A stretch of 16,170 bases of DNA from Isotricha intestinalis. Lineage: Eukaryota; Ciliophora; Litostomatea; Vestibuliferida; Isotrichidae. A program made the translations under genes and the position numbers. Below the pieces are notes generated by a model. It searched no databases. It saw nothing but the letters and a program-made list of their open reading frames with translations, and was not told the origin of the DNA. Each line of letters opens with the position of its first letter. Position 1 is the first letter of the stretch. Positions 8,677-16,170 of the stretch are shown piece after piece. The stretch spans positions 1 through 16,170 of the forward strand of contig JAJJLU010004241.1 of assembly GCA_023807065.1 (NCBI GenBank), in the 5' to 3' direction.

Positions 8677-9990
8677 TTAAGAAAATCCAAAAACAGGATT
8701 AAATCTACAACAAGAAGGTCCTTTTTCTAAATATTCTTCTCTAGTATGAACATTTTTAGAAAAAGAGCTTTGACTACTAAAAGTACTTCCACCAAGCCAA
8801 ACAACATGTTTTTGAGCTAAAGAATTAGTAACATTAACTTCAATACCTTTTGGTTTATTATTACCTTCAGTATATTTATTTAATCTTTCATCAACTCTTT
8901 TTTGAAGACACTTTTTTAATCTTTTATCTAAATTTTTAAATTGAGTAGAACCACCTGAAAATACTATATTTGAATATAATTTTCTTCTATAATCAATAGG
9001 ACATTGTTGAATAGTAATATCAACAGATTCATCTAAACCAGCTTTAAAATCTTTATCAATAATTTCTGGTGAAAAAAAAGATTCAGGTCCTAAAAATATT
9101 TCATAACCAATATCAATTGAAAAAGGTTGTTTGGATATTTTACCTGTACCTTCGTATTTCTTAAAATGACTATTTTGAATAAATTTATTATTATTATCTT
9201 TTTTTTTTTCATCAAATTTCCCAAATTCTTCAATAATATCTTTAGCAATATATCCATGTTTTTCTTTTATATCCATTGCAGCATAATATAAATCTTGAGT
9301 ATTAATTTTTTCTTTTCTTTCTCTTATCATTTGTTCAATAAATTTAGTAATTTTTCTTCCAGCAATAGGAATATGTTTAATATTACTTCCAAGAACATAT
9401 CCATCACAAATAGGAACAATATGTGTTACACCATCTCCTGAATCAATAACTACACCAGTTAAACTTTCAATTGCTTTTTTTTGATCTTCACTTATATCAA
9501 TTGGAATTTCTCCAGCATCAGTTCCTTGAGTAAAAGTAGCATTACAACCTAATAATGCAAATACTGCTTGTACTCCTATATATAATCCAGGTACATTAAA
9601 TGTTTCAAAAAATATTTCTGCTATATTTTCTCTATTTTCAGGAGGATTCATTGGAGGTTCTGTTAATACAAAATAATGTTCTTGTGGATCACATTTTAAT
9701 TTATTATATATTGATTGATGCCAAAATTTTTCCATTAAATCCCAATCATCTATTACTCCATTTTGCATTGGATATATTAATTTATGTTTATCTGATTCTC
9801 TTGCTTTTACTATTGCTTCATCTCCTATATAATAATTATATTCATCGTTCTTTGTTGATACTGATAATGTACTCTTTTTCTCTAAATCTGCTATTGCTGT
9901 TGGAATCACAAAATCTGGATCTAAGTTACCTGCATATCCCATTTTTGTAAATCCTGTTCCATTATCTATTACTATTGCCACTTTATCCAT
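8677..9990 (-). CDS. ARP3: Actin-related protein 3 (Arp2/3 complex subunit)
   Basis: A 437-residue protein ending in TAA, slightly longer than the usual near-418 residues. It carries the actin-fold nucleotide loops IDNGTGFTKMGYAGN (8-22) and VIDSGDGVTHIVPICDGYV (181-199), the SGGS loop (345-348) and VVWLGGS (396-402). Arp3-specific blocks are present: the long HYFVLTEPPMNPPENRE (105-121), FNVPGLYIGVQAVFALL (131-147), IKHIPIAGRKIT (204-215) and the C-terminal CCRFNPVFGFS. Extra length lies in a loop at about 150-178, longer than in animal Arp3, and an Asn/Lys-rich stretch at 261-276. Arp3 with Arp2 forms the actin-like dimer that seeds branched actin filaments in the Arp2/3 complex. It shares a divergent promoter with the kinesin gene. 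The assignment is very safe. Confidence 0.97.
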   Translation of the reverse strand: MDKVAIVIDNGTGFTKMGYAGNLDPDFVIPTAIADLEKKSTLSVSTKNDEYNYYIGDEAIVKARESDKHKLIYPMQNGVIDDWDLMEKFWHQSIYNKLKCDPQEHYFVLTEPPMNPPENRENIAEIFFETFNVPGLYIGVQAVFALLGCNATFTQGTDAGEIPIDISEDQKKAIESLTGVVIDSGDGVTHIVPICDGYVLGSNIKHIPIAGRKITKFIEQMIRERKEKINTQDLYYAAMDIKEKHGYIAKDIIEEFGKFDEKKKDNNNKFIQNSHFKKYEGTGKISKQPFSIDIGYEIFLGPESFFSPEIIDKDFKAGLDESVDITIQQCPIDYRRKLYSNIVFSGGSTQFKNLDKRLKKCLQKRVDERLNKYTEGNNKPKGIEVNVTNSLAQKHVVWLGGSTFSSQSSFSKNVHTREEYLEKGPSCCRFNPVFGFS

Positions 9991-10135
9991 TTTTATATAA
10001 ATATTTTTATTTTATGATTTTATTTAATTAAATTATTATTTTCAAATTTATTCAAAAAACATATTTAAACTTTAATGGGGTAATTTAAAAAAAAATAAAA
10101 ATTAAAAAAAATACAAAACAAATAAATAAATAAAT
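9991..10135. promoter_or_regulatory. Shared divergent promoter, Arp3 and kinesin-8
   Basis: The 145 bases between the two start codons must hold both promoters. The only G/C cluster is TAATGGGGTAA at 10073-10083; read on the other strand it is a C-run flanked by T and A, loosely like the AACCCTA block in the other divergent promoter of this window. A short AAAT repeat (10122-10135) abuts the kinesin start. Confidence 0.5.
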
Positions 10136-12568
10136 ATGAGTAATTCTCAGCCAAAAAAACGAAATTCTTTAGAAACAAAATTTTCAAAAAATAATATGTT
10201 AGTAGCAGTTCGTTGTCGTCCATTAAACCAACGTGAACAATCATATTCTCCAATAAAAACAGTAACAATTCACAATCGTGAAATAATAACAATAAGTGGT
10301 TCTAAAAAGGAGAAAGAAAATGAATATGCATTTGATTTTGCATTTCCAGAACAAACACCTCAAGAAGACATATATCATTTCACAACAGAAACATTAATAG
10401 AAAAAGTAATGAATGGATTTAATGCTACTGTTTTTGCATATGGAGCAACAGGTTCAGGAAAAACTTATACTATGGTTGGAAATGATAATGAACCTGGTGT
10501 TATGATTAGAGCTTTAAATGATTTATTTAATGCTTTAAATGAAGAAAAAGAAAAAAAATTTAATGTTGAAATTTCATATATTGAAGTTTATAATGAACAA
10601 TTAAAAGATTTATTAAATTTTAATAATAGTGAAAATAATGTTGAAATTAGAAATGATCCTCAGAAAGGAACAATAATTCAAGGGGCTTCTTTGAAAAAAG
10701 TTTCTAATTCTGATGATGCTTTTAAATTATTATTATTAGGTAATAGAAAAAGAAGTGAAGGAATAACAATATATAATGAAAATTCAAGTAGAAGTCATGC
10801 AATATTACAAGTTCATGTTAAAAGTCAAGATTCAGTTCTTCATCTTTCAAATCAAGTAATTTTCGGTAAATTTATTTTAGTTGATTTAGCAGGAAGTGAA
10901 AAAATTTCTACAATATCAAAAGCAAATTCTGAAAGTGGAAGTATTAATAAAAGTTTATTAGCTCTTACTAATTGTATTAATAAATTAGTTTCTAATAATA
11001 AATCCTTTATTCCTTGGAGAGATTCTAAATTAACAAGAATTTTACAAGATTCACTTTCTGGAAATTGTAGAATTGTTATGATTGCCACTATCAGTCCTAG
11101 TTTAATTTCCTTAGAAGAAACTATTTACACTTTACAATATGCTAGTAGAGCAAAAAATATTAAAGTTAATTTAAGAAAAAATGTTGTTATAGAAGAAAAA
11201 TTTAGAATTGGAAAATATGACCAAATTATTCAAAATTTAAAACAAGAAATTAATATTACTAAAAATGAAATTGCTGAAAAAGAAATATTAAATATGAGCG
11301 CAAATGATATTTCTTTAAAAAATAAAGATAATTCTGTTGAAAATGATTATGAAGATTTTGAAAAGTTACAAAAAGAAATTATTCAAAACTTTGAAGATGA
11401 AATTAAAGTAAAAAAAACAATTATTGAAAAAGAAAAAGAAATTGAAAACATTAAAAATGAGATTTCAGAAAATGAATTTAAATTATCAAATAATCCTAGT
11501 GTAAATGTTGGAGTGATTAAACAAACGATAAATAAACAAAAGAATGAAGTTATAAATAAAAAGAAAAATTTGGCCATTGATTATAACAATCAATCTAAAT
11601 TATTTATTAAAAGAAAAACACTCCAAAAAAAAATTTCAACATTAATTGAAAAGAATAAAGAATCTCTTCCTGCAAAAAACTTATTGTCAGTATTTAAATA
11701 TTATATTACATATTTAGAAAATATAAATACAGAACATAGAAAATATATAAATATTTGTGAATTAAATAGACAAGACAAAAAAATAAAAATATTAACAGAT
11801 CAATTACAATTTAGAGATGATTTTATATTAAATGCAGGAAAGGAAATTGCTAAAAATAGAGGAACATTTACATATCAAAATCCTAAATTTCAAACTATAG
11901 ACGAAATTGAATTAAATCCATATAAACCAAAATTATTAAAAGTTTATTCAAATTTAAATAATAAACTTAATATTGATGTCAGTCAAAATAATGATATTTC
12001 AAATAAAACTAAAACTTTGTTTCATACACCTGTTATAAATCCTAATAATAAAATTATAAAGAGAATACAAAGTCCAAATGGAGAATTAAGAATAAGTCAA
12101 CATAGACAATATAATAATAGTAATGAATTAAGACCTTTAGTTCAAAATAAAAATTCAAGTATGTCTTATTTAGGTAAATTTCGAAGAAATAAAAATGTAA
12201 GATTTAGAAATACTAATTTAAGTCCTAATTTAGTTTTGGCAGGTTCAAATACAATTAATAATATTGTTAAAGCTTATAATAAAGGAGGATATTATGCAAA
12301 TGAAAGTAGATTTAATAGATTAATTAATGATAATTATCAAAATTTTCGAAATAATATTAGATATGATTCGAGAAATATTAATAGAATAAATACTTTCAAT
12401 AATGAAACAAATAAAAAATCTACTAATCAAAGTTTTGAAAGTGAAAATAGGATTACACATACTTCTAGATTGGAAAATGAAATTCAAAAAAAAGTTAAAA
12501 CTATTTTAGGAAGAAACATTATTGGAAGATATAAAAGTAGTCCTTATTTAAAAACATATAATCAATAA
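10136..12568 (+). CDS. Kinesin-8 family motor protein (Kip3/KIF18/KIF19-like)
   Basis: An 810-residue protein ending in TAA. The motor domain is N-terminal (about 20-345): VAVRCRPLN (23-31), P-loop GATGSGKT (103-110), switch I NENSSRSHA (214-222), switch II DLAGSE (250-255), INKSLLAL (270-277) and the PWRDSKLTRILQDSL block (293-307). The stretch right after the motor (NIKVNLRKNV then KYDQIIQNLKQEI, 341-372) is the neck typical of kinesin-8. Coiled-coil-like segments span about 355-500 and 520-590; the tail (600-810) is basic, Asn-rich and disordered, suited to a second microtubule contact. Kinesin-8 motors walk to plus ends and limit microtubule length, KIF19 doing so at ciliary tips. The loop after DLAGSE is about three residues shorter than usual and EGxNINKSL reads ESGSINKSL, keeping the Glu that pairs with the switch I Arg. 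The assignment to kinesin-8 rather than another family is good but rests on motifs. Confidence 0.92.
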   Translation: MSNSQPKKRNSLETKFSKNNMLVAVRCRPLNQREQSYSPIKTVTIHNREIITISGSKKEKENEYAFDFAFPEQTPQEDIYHFTTETLIEKVMNGFNATVFAYGATGSGKTYTMVGNDNEPGVMIRALNDLFNALNEEKEKKFNVEISYIEVYNEQLKDLLNFNNSENNVEIRNDPQKGTIIQGASLKKVSNSDDAFKLLLLGNRKRSEGITIYNENSSRSHAILQVHVKSQDSVLHLSNQVIFGKFILVDLAGSEKISTISKANSESGSINKSLLALTNCINKLVSNNKSFIPWRDSKLTRILQDSLSGNCRIVMIATISPSLISLEETIYTLQYASRAKNIKVNLRKNVVIEEKFRIGKYDQIIQNLKQEINITKNEIAEKEILNMSANDISLKNKDNSVENDYEDFEKLQKEIIQNFEDEIKVKKTIIEKEKEIENIKNEISENEFKLSNNPSVNVGVIKQTINKQKNEVINKKKNLAIDYNNQSKLFIKRKTLQKKISTLIEKNKESLPAKNLLSVFKYYITYLENINTEHRKYINICELNRQDKKIKILTDQLQFRDDFILNAGKEIAKNRGTFTYQNPKFQTIDEIELNPYKPKLLKVYSNLNNKLNIDVSQNNDISNKTKTLFHTPVINPNNKIIKRIQSPNGELRISQHRQYNNSNELRPLVQNKNSSMSYLGKFRRNKNVRFRNTNLSPNLVLAGSNTINNIVKAYNKGGYYANESRFNRLINDNYQNFRNNIRYDSRNINRINTFNNETNKKSTNQSFESENRITHTSRLENEIQKKVKTILGRNIIGRYKSSPYLKTYNQ

Positions 12569-13020
12569 AACATTATTATTATTCCTTATAATTTAAATAA
12601 AAATTGAGAAAAATATTGGAATATATGTTTGAGTTATTTTAATTTATAAATATATATAGGAATAATAGATAAGAATGTTTTAAATAACATTAATGTTTAT
12701 ATATAAATTATAAATTTTCGTCATTTATTACTTTAAATTAAACAGAAATATAATATTTTTGATAATCTTTAATAAATAACTAAATTATTGATTATTTAAA
12801 TAAACTTTAAATAATAATCTTTTTTACAAATTTAATATATTTTAGTTAATGTATAATTTGATATGAATAAAGCCTAATTTTATTTCAAAAGCATTAAATA
12901 TATTATACATTTATTGCAATGATAAATAATAAATAATAAATAATAAATAAATCTTTTTTTAATCTTAAATTATGAATTAACACTTATTTCATGTAATAAT
13001 AATTTTACTATTTTGGGCAG
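12569..13020. other. A/T-rich gene-free DNA after the kinesin gene
   Basis: This stretch is about nine-tenths A/T with no open frame worth reporting. Besides the microsatellite at 12922-12951 it contains a perfect 10-base inverted pair, AATGTATAAT (12848-12857) and ATTATACATT (12902-12911), which in such A/T-rich DNA may be chance. Confidence 0.5.
12922..12951. repeat. ATAAATA microsatellite, about four copies
   Basis: The heptamer ATAAATA is repeated about 4.3 times in a row without interruption, in gene-free DNA about 350 bases after the kinesin stop. Confidence 0.85.
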
Positions 13021-13023
13021 TAG

Positions 13024-13237
13024 TTCCACCTCCCCTGAAAAAATTTTTTCAAAAATCTAACTTGGACGCATCATTCCACGTCATATTATTTTAATAATTT
13101 CCTCTATAATATATTCATTTGGATTTAAATAAATAAGATTAAAATTCAAAAATTAAATAAATTAAAAATATGTTATTTTATGTCTCATTCTTCCCCCTCA
13201 TTTTTTGTCCAATTTTTTGAATTTTGGGGAGGTGGAA
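13024..13237. mobile_element. MITE-like element with GC-rich inverted ends
   Basis: TTCCACCTCCCC at 13024-13035 is matched exactly by GGGGAGGTGGAA at 13226-13237. Inside these lie two more inverted pairs in the same order: TTCAAAAA (13048-13055) with TTTTTGAA (13214-13221), and TTGGAC (13062-13067) with GTCCAA (13207-13212). The arms are thus about 30-45 bases, imperfect, with the left arm some 13 bases longer. A TA lies next to each end (13021-13022 and 13238-13239), compatible with a TA target duplication but common by chance here. There is no coding capacity, so it would be non-autonomous. A 12-base match in C and G is most unlikely by chance in DNA this A/T-rich. A hairpin-forming RNA, or an excised-type element if this is ciliate micronuclear DNA, are alternatives. 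Confidence 0.5.
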
Positions 13238-13239
13238 TA

Positions 13240-14130
13240 ATTCCGTTCAATACTGTATTATTATTAAAATAATATTTTTTTTATTATCTGAATACCCATA
13301 AATATATTAATTAATTAAAATTATATTCCCCATTTCTCTGAAATTTAACAAAAAACATTTTTTTTTATTTTAAAATTGTAATTTTTATTAAATTATCATT
13401 TGTAAATAAAAAATAATTATTCATATCAACATTCACATCAAATTTGGAAATAAAAAATCAACTAAAAACAATTATTAAATATATCATAAATTAATTTAAA
13501 ATCCAATTTATTTTTTGTTTGATGTTGGGGAAATTGGTGTATTTATATTATTTTAATAAAAATTATATTTCAATTATTTAAATCATAATTTTTTCAATTA
13601 ATACCATATAAAGAATTTTTCATTTTTTGATAAATATATAAAATATTATATAATATCTTGCAGGTTATTATAGAATTATTCAAATTTAATTTAATCTCCT
13701 AAAATTTATTATTAAGATTTGATTTTTTATTTATATAATTTTTAGAGAGAATATCCTATTAAAAATTTGAAAATGCTCATTAAAAGGAATTTAAAAATCA
13801 AGAAAGATTCTTTCATGAAGTTAGTAAAATTAATGATAAGATGTTAAAAAATATATATATTTATTTAATTAAGTTTTGATGATATAATGTCTGTGATGTT
13901 AGAAAGAAATTTATGTATAATTATTTTATTTTTTTTATTATAAATATTGAAATTGTTGTTTTTGATTATTTTTAGAAATATGAATTATTAAATAGAAGAA
14001 ATAAAAAGCTTATTATATAAATTTATTTTTTGCTCAAAATTTTATCCTTTAATTATAATTTTGAAAAAGAAAAAATTGTAAATGATATTTAGATTAAAAA
14101 AAATAATAAATATAGAAAAAATTTAATAAA
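13240..14130. other. A/T-rich gene-free DNA
   Basis: About 900 bases with only tiny open frames (for example 24 codons from the ATG at 13773, and 18 from 13887). A few small C or G runs occur (TTCCCCA at 13326-13332 and TGGGGAA at 13526-13532), forming a 7-base inverted pair too short to call. No RNA gene is evident. Confidence 0.5.
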
Positions 14131-14457
14131 TATTACTAGGAATTGAACTTATCCTCAAAGTCGTAAAATTATTATCATATATCCAACTACAAAAATTTGA
14201 GTTAAATCAATAGATTCTTCTTTATTAAATTATAAAGAATTTTTTATCAACATTAGAGTTATTAATATTATAAAGAAAAATATTCTCATTTAATTAATGT
14301 TTATTTTTTAAAAAAGAAATAAATTCAAACAATATTCTTTTGGTAAGAAGGAAAAATTTTCTTTAATTTTTGACAATTCAAACCATAATTTATAAATGAT
14401 AAAAAATTAAAAAACTATAAAATATATTTATTCCTGTAGTGAAAAATTATATAATTA

Positions 14458-14760
14458 CTATATTTTTGAAATTATTTTAGGTTTATTAGAATATTTAAAT
14501 AAACAAATTTTGTTCTTTACTAAATAATGATTTGTTGTATTATTAAAATCAAATTGATTAATATTATATTTATCATAAATTTCCATAATATCATTTTTAT
14601 AAATTTCAAATTTTCTTTTAATCATATAAAGAGACCAATATAATGCAATCATTTCAAAAGAATTATCACATGAATCATTTGCTCTAAAAATAACATCATC
14701 ATAAACAATCTTTTCCCTGTAAAAATAATCTTTATTTTCATCAGTTATATTATCCAGAAA
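14458..14760 (-). pseudogene. 3' part of an unrecognised gene, decayed or split by an intron
   Basis: A frame of 100 codons is open from 14760 down to a TAG stop at 14460-14458, but the first ATG is only at 14652, leaving 36 open codons before it. The reading is protein-like from the start of the open frame: KIVYDDVIFRANDSCDNSF is followed by EMIALYWSLYMIKRKFEIYK, with mixed Cys, Trp, Asp and Tyr rather than plain A/T-codon noise. Upstream on the same strand, protein-like pieces continue in shifting frames to about 14960. On this strand TTATTTTTACAG (ending at 14717) has the shape of an intron 3' end, so a last exon of 14458-14716 is possible; the complete genes in this window lack introns, which favours decay. 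The family is unknown. Confidence 0.4.
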
Positions 14761-15000
14761 TTATATGAATCTTCAAGAAAATTAAAAAAAATCAAAATTT
14801 AAAAAAAAAGTTAGAAACCCAATAAATCAAATTTTAATAAATGAAAATCCATATTTTTTTGAATATATAGGAATATCTTCAATTTATTATATGTGAACTT
14901 AGGAGTAGCATATAGTACGGTAAAGTGGAATAGCAATATTCGAAGGAAATATTAAAACCAGATTTAATAATTTTTAGTGTAATACCAGTAATAAGGTAGG
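14761..15000 (-). pseudogene. Possible upstream relic of the decayed minus-strand gene
   Basis: On the minus strand, short protein-like pieces follow one another in different frames with stops between them: SNIAIPLYRT (around 14943-14914), YATPKFTYNKL (around 14913-14878), EDIPIYSKKYGFSFIKI (14880-14830). Their order and strand fit the open frame at 14458-14760. The plus strand also reads open for about 27 codons across 14881-14955, so the strand is not certain. Confidence 0.25.
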
Positions 15001-15089
15001 AATATTAGGATTATATGGTTTATTAGTTCATTTATTAATAAAGAAAAAATTCTTCTCCTTCATGAAATAATAGTTACATTTATAAAATG

Positions 15090-15245
15090 TCTTTTTCTCA
15101 TCTTTGTTCCTGGTTTCTCTTGTGAAGACTCTGCTCTTACTGCTGAATATCTATTGGAATTGGAGGGAATTCTAGGGTTAGAGTTTAGGAAAAAAAGATT
15201 GAATTTTAAGAGGAATGATGGTTATTGAACCTCTTGGACTTTATG
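15090..15245. other. GC-rich island, candidate structured RNA or coding relic
   Basis: Within DNA of about 10-15% G+C, this stretch rises to about 40% (15121-15180) and 32% (15181-15240). It contains local hairpins: GAATT/AATTC around GGAGGG (15157-15172) and AAGAGG (15208-15213) pairing with CCTCTT (15230-15235). On the plus strand a frame is open for about 76 codons up to a TGA at 15226-15228, without an ATG; on the minus strand another frame is open for about 53 codons. No tRNA, 5S RNA, SRP RNA or snRNA consensus was recognised. Either a non-coding RNA or remains of a gene would explain the composition. Confidence 0.35.
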
Positions 15246-15484
15246 AAGTGTTTCATTTATTTTCACTGTTTAAGTTTTTATCATTGTTTTCTTTTTTGTA
15301 CCTTTTTCCTATTGATTTTTTAATTAATATAGCGTTTTTTCATTTTTTTGTTTTTTACTTTTTAAAAAAAATTATTTAGGAAAAATTTTTCTTATTCGAA
15401 TCTTCAATCATTCATTTATATAATTTTTCATTAATTATTTTATGAGATTTTGTTTCTTATGATTTGATAAAATTATAATTATTT

Positions 15485-16020
15485 AAAAAATAATAAAAGA
15501 TGGAAATAAGAGTGATAAATAATCCTATTGATAAATGGGAATTAAGGTAATTAAAAAGTAATGTTTTAGAGTATTTAATAAATTATTTGGGTGTGAATAA
15601 AACTAAAAATGAATTAGACTATAAGAATATTTAATAATAATAATAAATGGGAGTATAATAATAATAATAATATAAGTGTGTAAGATATTTAAATAATAAA
15701 GAACATGTAATAAAAAATTTAAAAAAATAGTATGTATAAAATAAAATAATGAATAAGCAAAGTAATAATAATAATGAAAACAGTTTGTAAATATTTAAAA
15801 TTAAAAAAGAGGGTAAAATTTAAATAAAAAAAGAAAGTAAATAAAAATGAAACAATAAAAGGGAGTAATTTAAATAATAAAAAGATAGGAAATATAAAAA
15901 AATATAATATTTAGAAAGTAAATTAAAAATAAAAATAAGGAAGTAAAAAATAATAATAAAATATTAGCCAGTAATATAATATTATGATTTAATTATAGTA
16001 TGTAATATAATATTATTAAT
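15485..16020 (+). other. Purine-rich, nearly C-free tract without an intact gene
   Basis: On the plus strand I count 8 C against 56 G in 15541-16020, with A far above T. All plus-strand frames are full of TAA. An ATG at 15500 opens only 16 codons (MEIRVINNPIDKWELR) before a TAA. The strand bias is much stronger than in the genes of this window, so it is not simply coding bias. Confidence 0.6.
15631..15674. repeat. Interrupted AAT trinucleotide repeat
   Basis: Two runs of (AAT)n, about 15631-15646 and 15656-15672, are separated by the short sequence AATGGGAGT. It lies inside the purine-rich tract. Confidence 0.7.
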
Positions 16021-16045
16021 TAATTATAGTATTTAATATAATATC
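15970..16045. repeat. Degenerate tandem repeat, about 2.5 copies of a 27-31 base unit
   Basis: Three units start with AGTA or AGTAT and share the core TAATATAATAT: 15970-15996, 15997-16027 and the shortened 16028-16045. The remaining 125 bases to the window end are A/T-rich with similar AGTATG/AGTATT fragments (near 16106 and 16138) and no gene. Confidence 0.55.
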
Positions 16046-16170
16046 TTTTTTTTGATTGTTAATTATTTGAAATAATTTAAAAGTGTGTATTTATTGTTTT
16101 ATTTTAGTATGTAATTTTTATTTTATCTTTTTGAATGTAGTATTATTAATTATATTATAGAATATAAAAT

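Noticed and set aside
13326..13532. A second possible inverted element with TTCCCCA and TGGGGAA ends, about the same size as the MITE-like element.
   Set aside because: Only 7 bases match, and pairing does not extend inward or outward.
14881..15228. Plus-strand frame starting LYVNLGVAYSTVKWNSNI, with six TAA codons beside two CAG codons, then open to 15228.
   Set aside because: Same code problem as above, no start codon, and the minus strand gives equally protein-like pieces. Kept only as a rival explanation for the GC island.
15105..15235. Likeness to U5 snRNA (CTGGTTTCTCTT near 15110, then a GAGGGAA and a 3' hairpin).
   Set aside because: The invariant U5 loop (GCCUUUUAC) is missing, the stem I pairing cannot be drawn, and the Sm site is not canonical.
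15390..15405. TTCGAATC, which resembles a tRNA T-loop.
   Set aside because: No flanking T-stem, D-arm or acceptor pairing on either strand.
15500..15850. Reading TAA and TAG as Gln opens a frame of 116 codons from the ATG at 15500 to a TGA, giving Gln-rich protein-like text.
   Set aside because: It needs 15 reassigned stops, many inside an AAT microsatellite, while all complete genes in the window use TAA/TAG as stops. Lack of TGA over 116 codons is not rare in such A/T-rich DNA, and the near absence of C is unlike the other genes.

Overview
The window looks like nuclear DNA from a very AT-rich, ciliated or flagellated unicellular eukaryote. Evidence: long intronless coding regions for eukaryotic cytoskeletal proteins (an actin-related protein 3, a kinesin-8 motor, a centrin-like EF-hand protein, a WD40/EF-hand protein of the ciliary WDR49/CFAP337 kind), heavy use of Asn and Lys, low-complexity tails, intergenic DNA that is almost pure A/T, and starts preceded by A/T leaders. 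The six complete genes end in TAA (five) or TAG (one) and contain neither in frame, so TAA and TAG act as stops; no gene ends in TGA. I cannot name the organism. A ciliate that keeps standard stops (for example a rumen litostome) or an AT-rich anaerobic flagellate would both fit.

Layout. 1-92 (-) is the 5' end of an unrecognised gene cut by the window edge. 234-4439 (-) is the WD40/EF-hand gene, divergent from a centrin-like gene at 4577-5104 (+) across a 137-base shared promoter. 5447-7162 (+) encodes a protein that I read as a helical N-terminus plus a catalytically dead kinase fold. It converges on 7349-8428 (-), an Asn/Ser-rich protein with many Ser-Pro sites and a folded-looking C-terminal motif. 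8677-9990 (-) is Arp3, divergent from kinesin-8 at 10136-12568 (+) across 145 bases.

From 12569 to the right end (3.6 kb) there is no intact gene. This part holds a 7-base microsatellite, a roughly 214-base element with GC-rich inverted ends (MITE-like), an open frame on the minus strand from 14458 to 14760 that looks like the tail of a decayed or intron-split gene, a GC-rich island near 15.1-15.25 kb that could be a structured RNA or a coding relic, and a nearly C-free purine-rich tract from 15.5 to 16.0 kb followed by short AT repeats.

Taken together, four of the six complete genes belong to microtubule or actin machinery, three of them of families with ciliary or basal-body members. I did not find a clear new multi-gene system. 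The items most worth checking are the putative pseudokinase, the inverted-repeat element, the decayed gene and the GC island.
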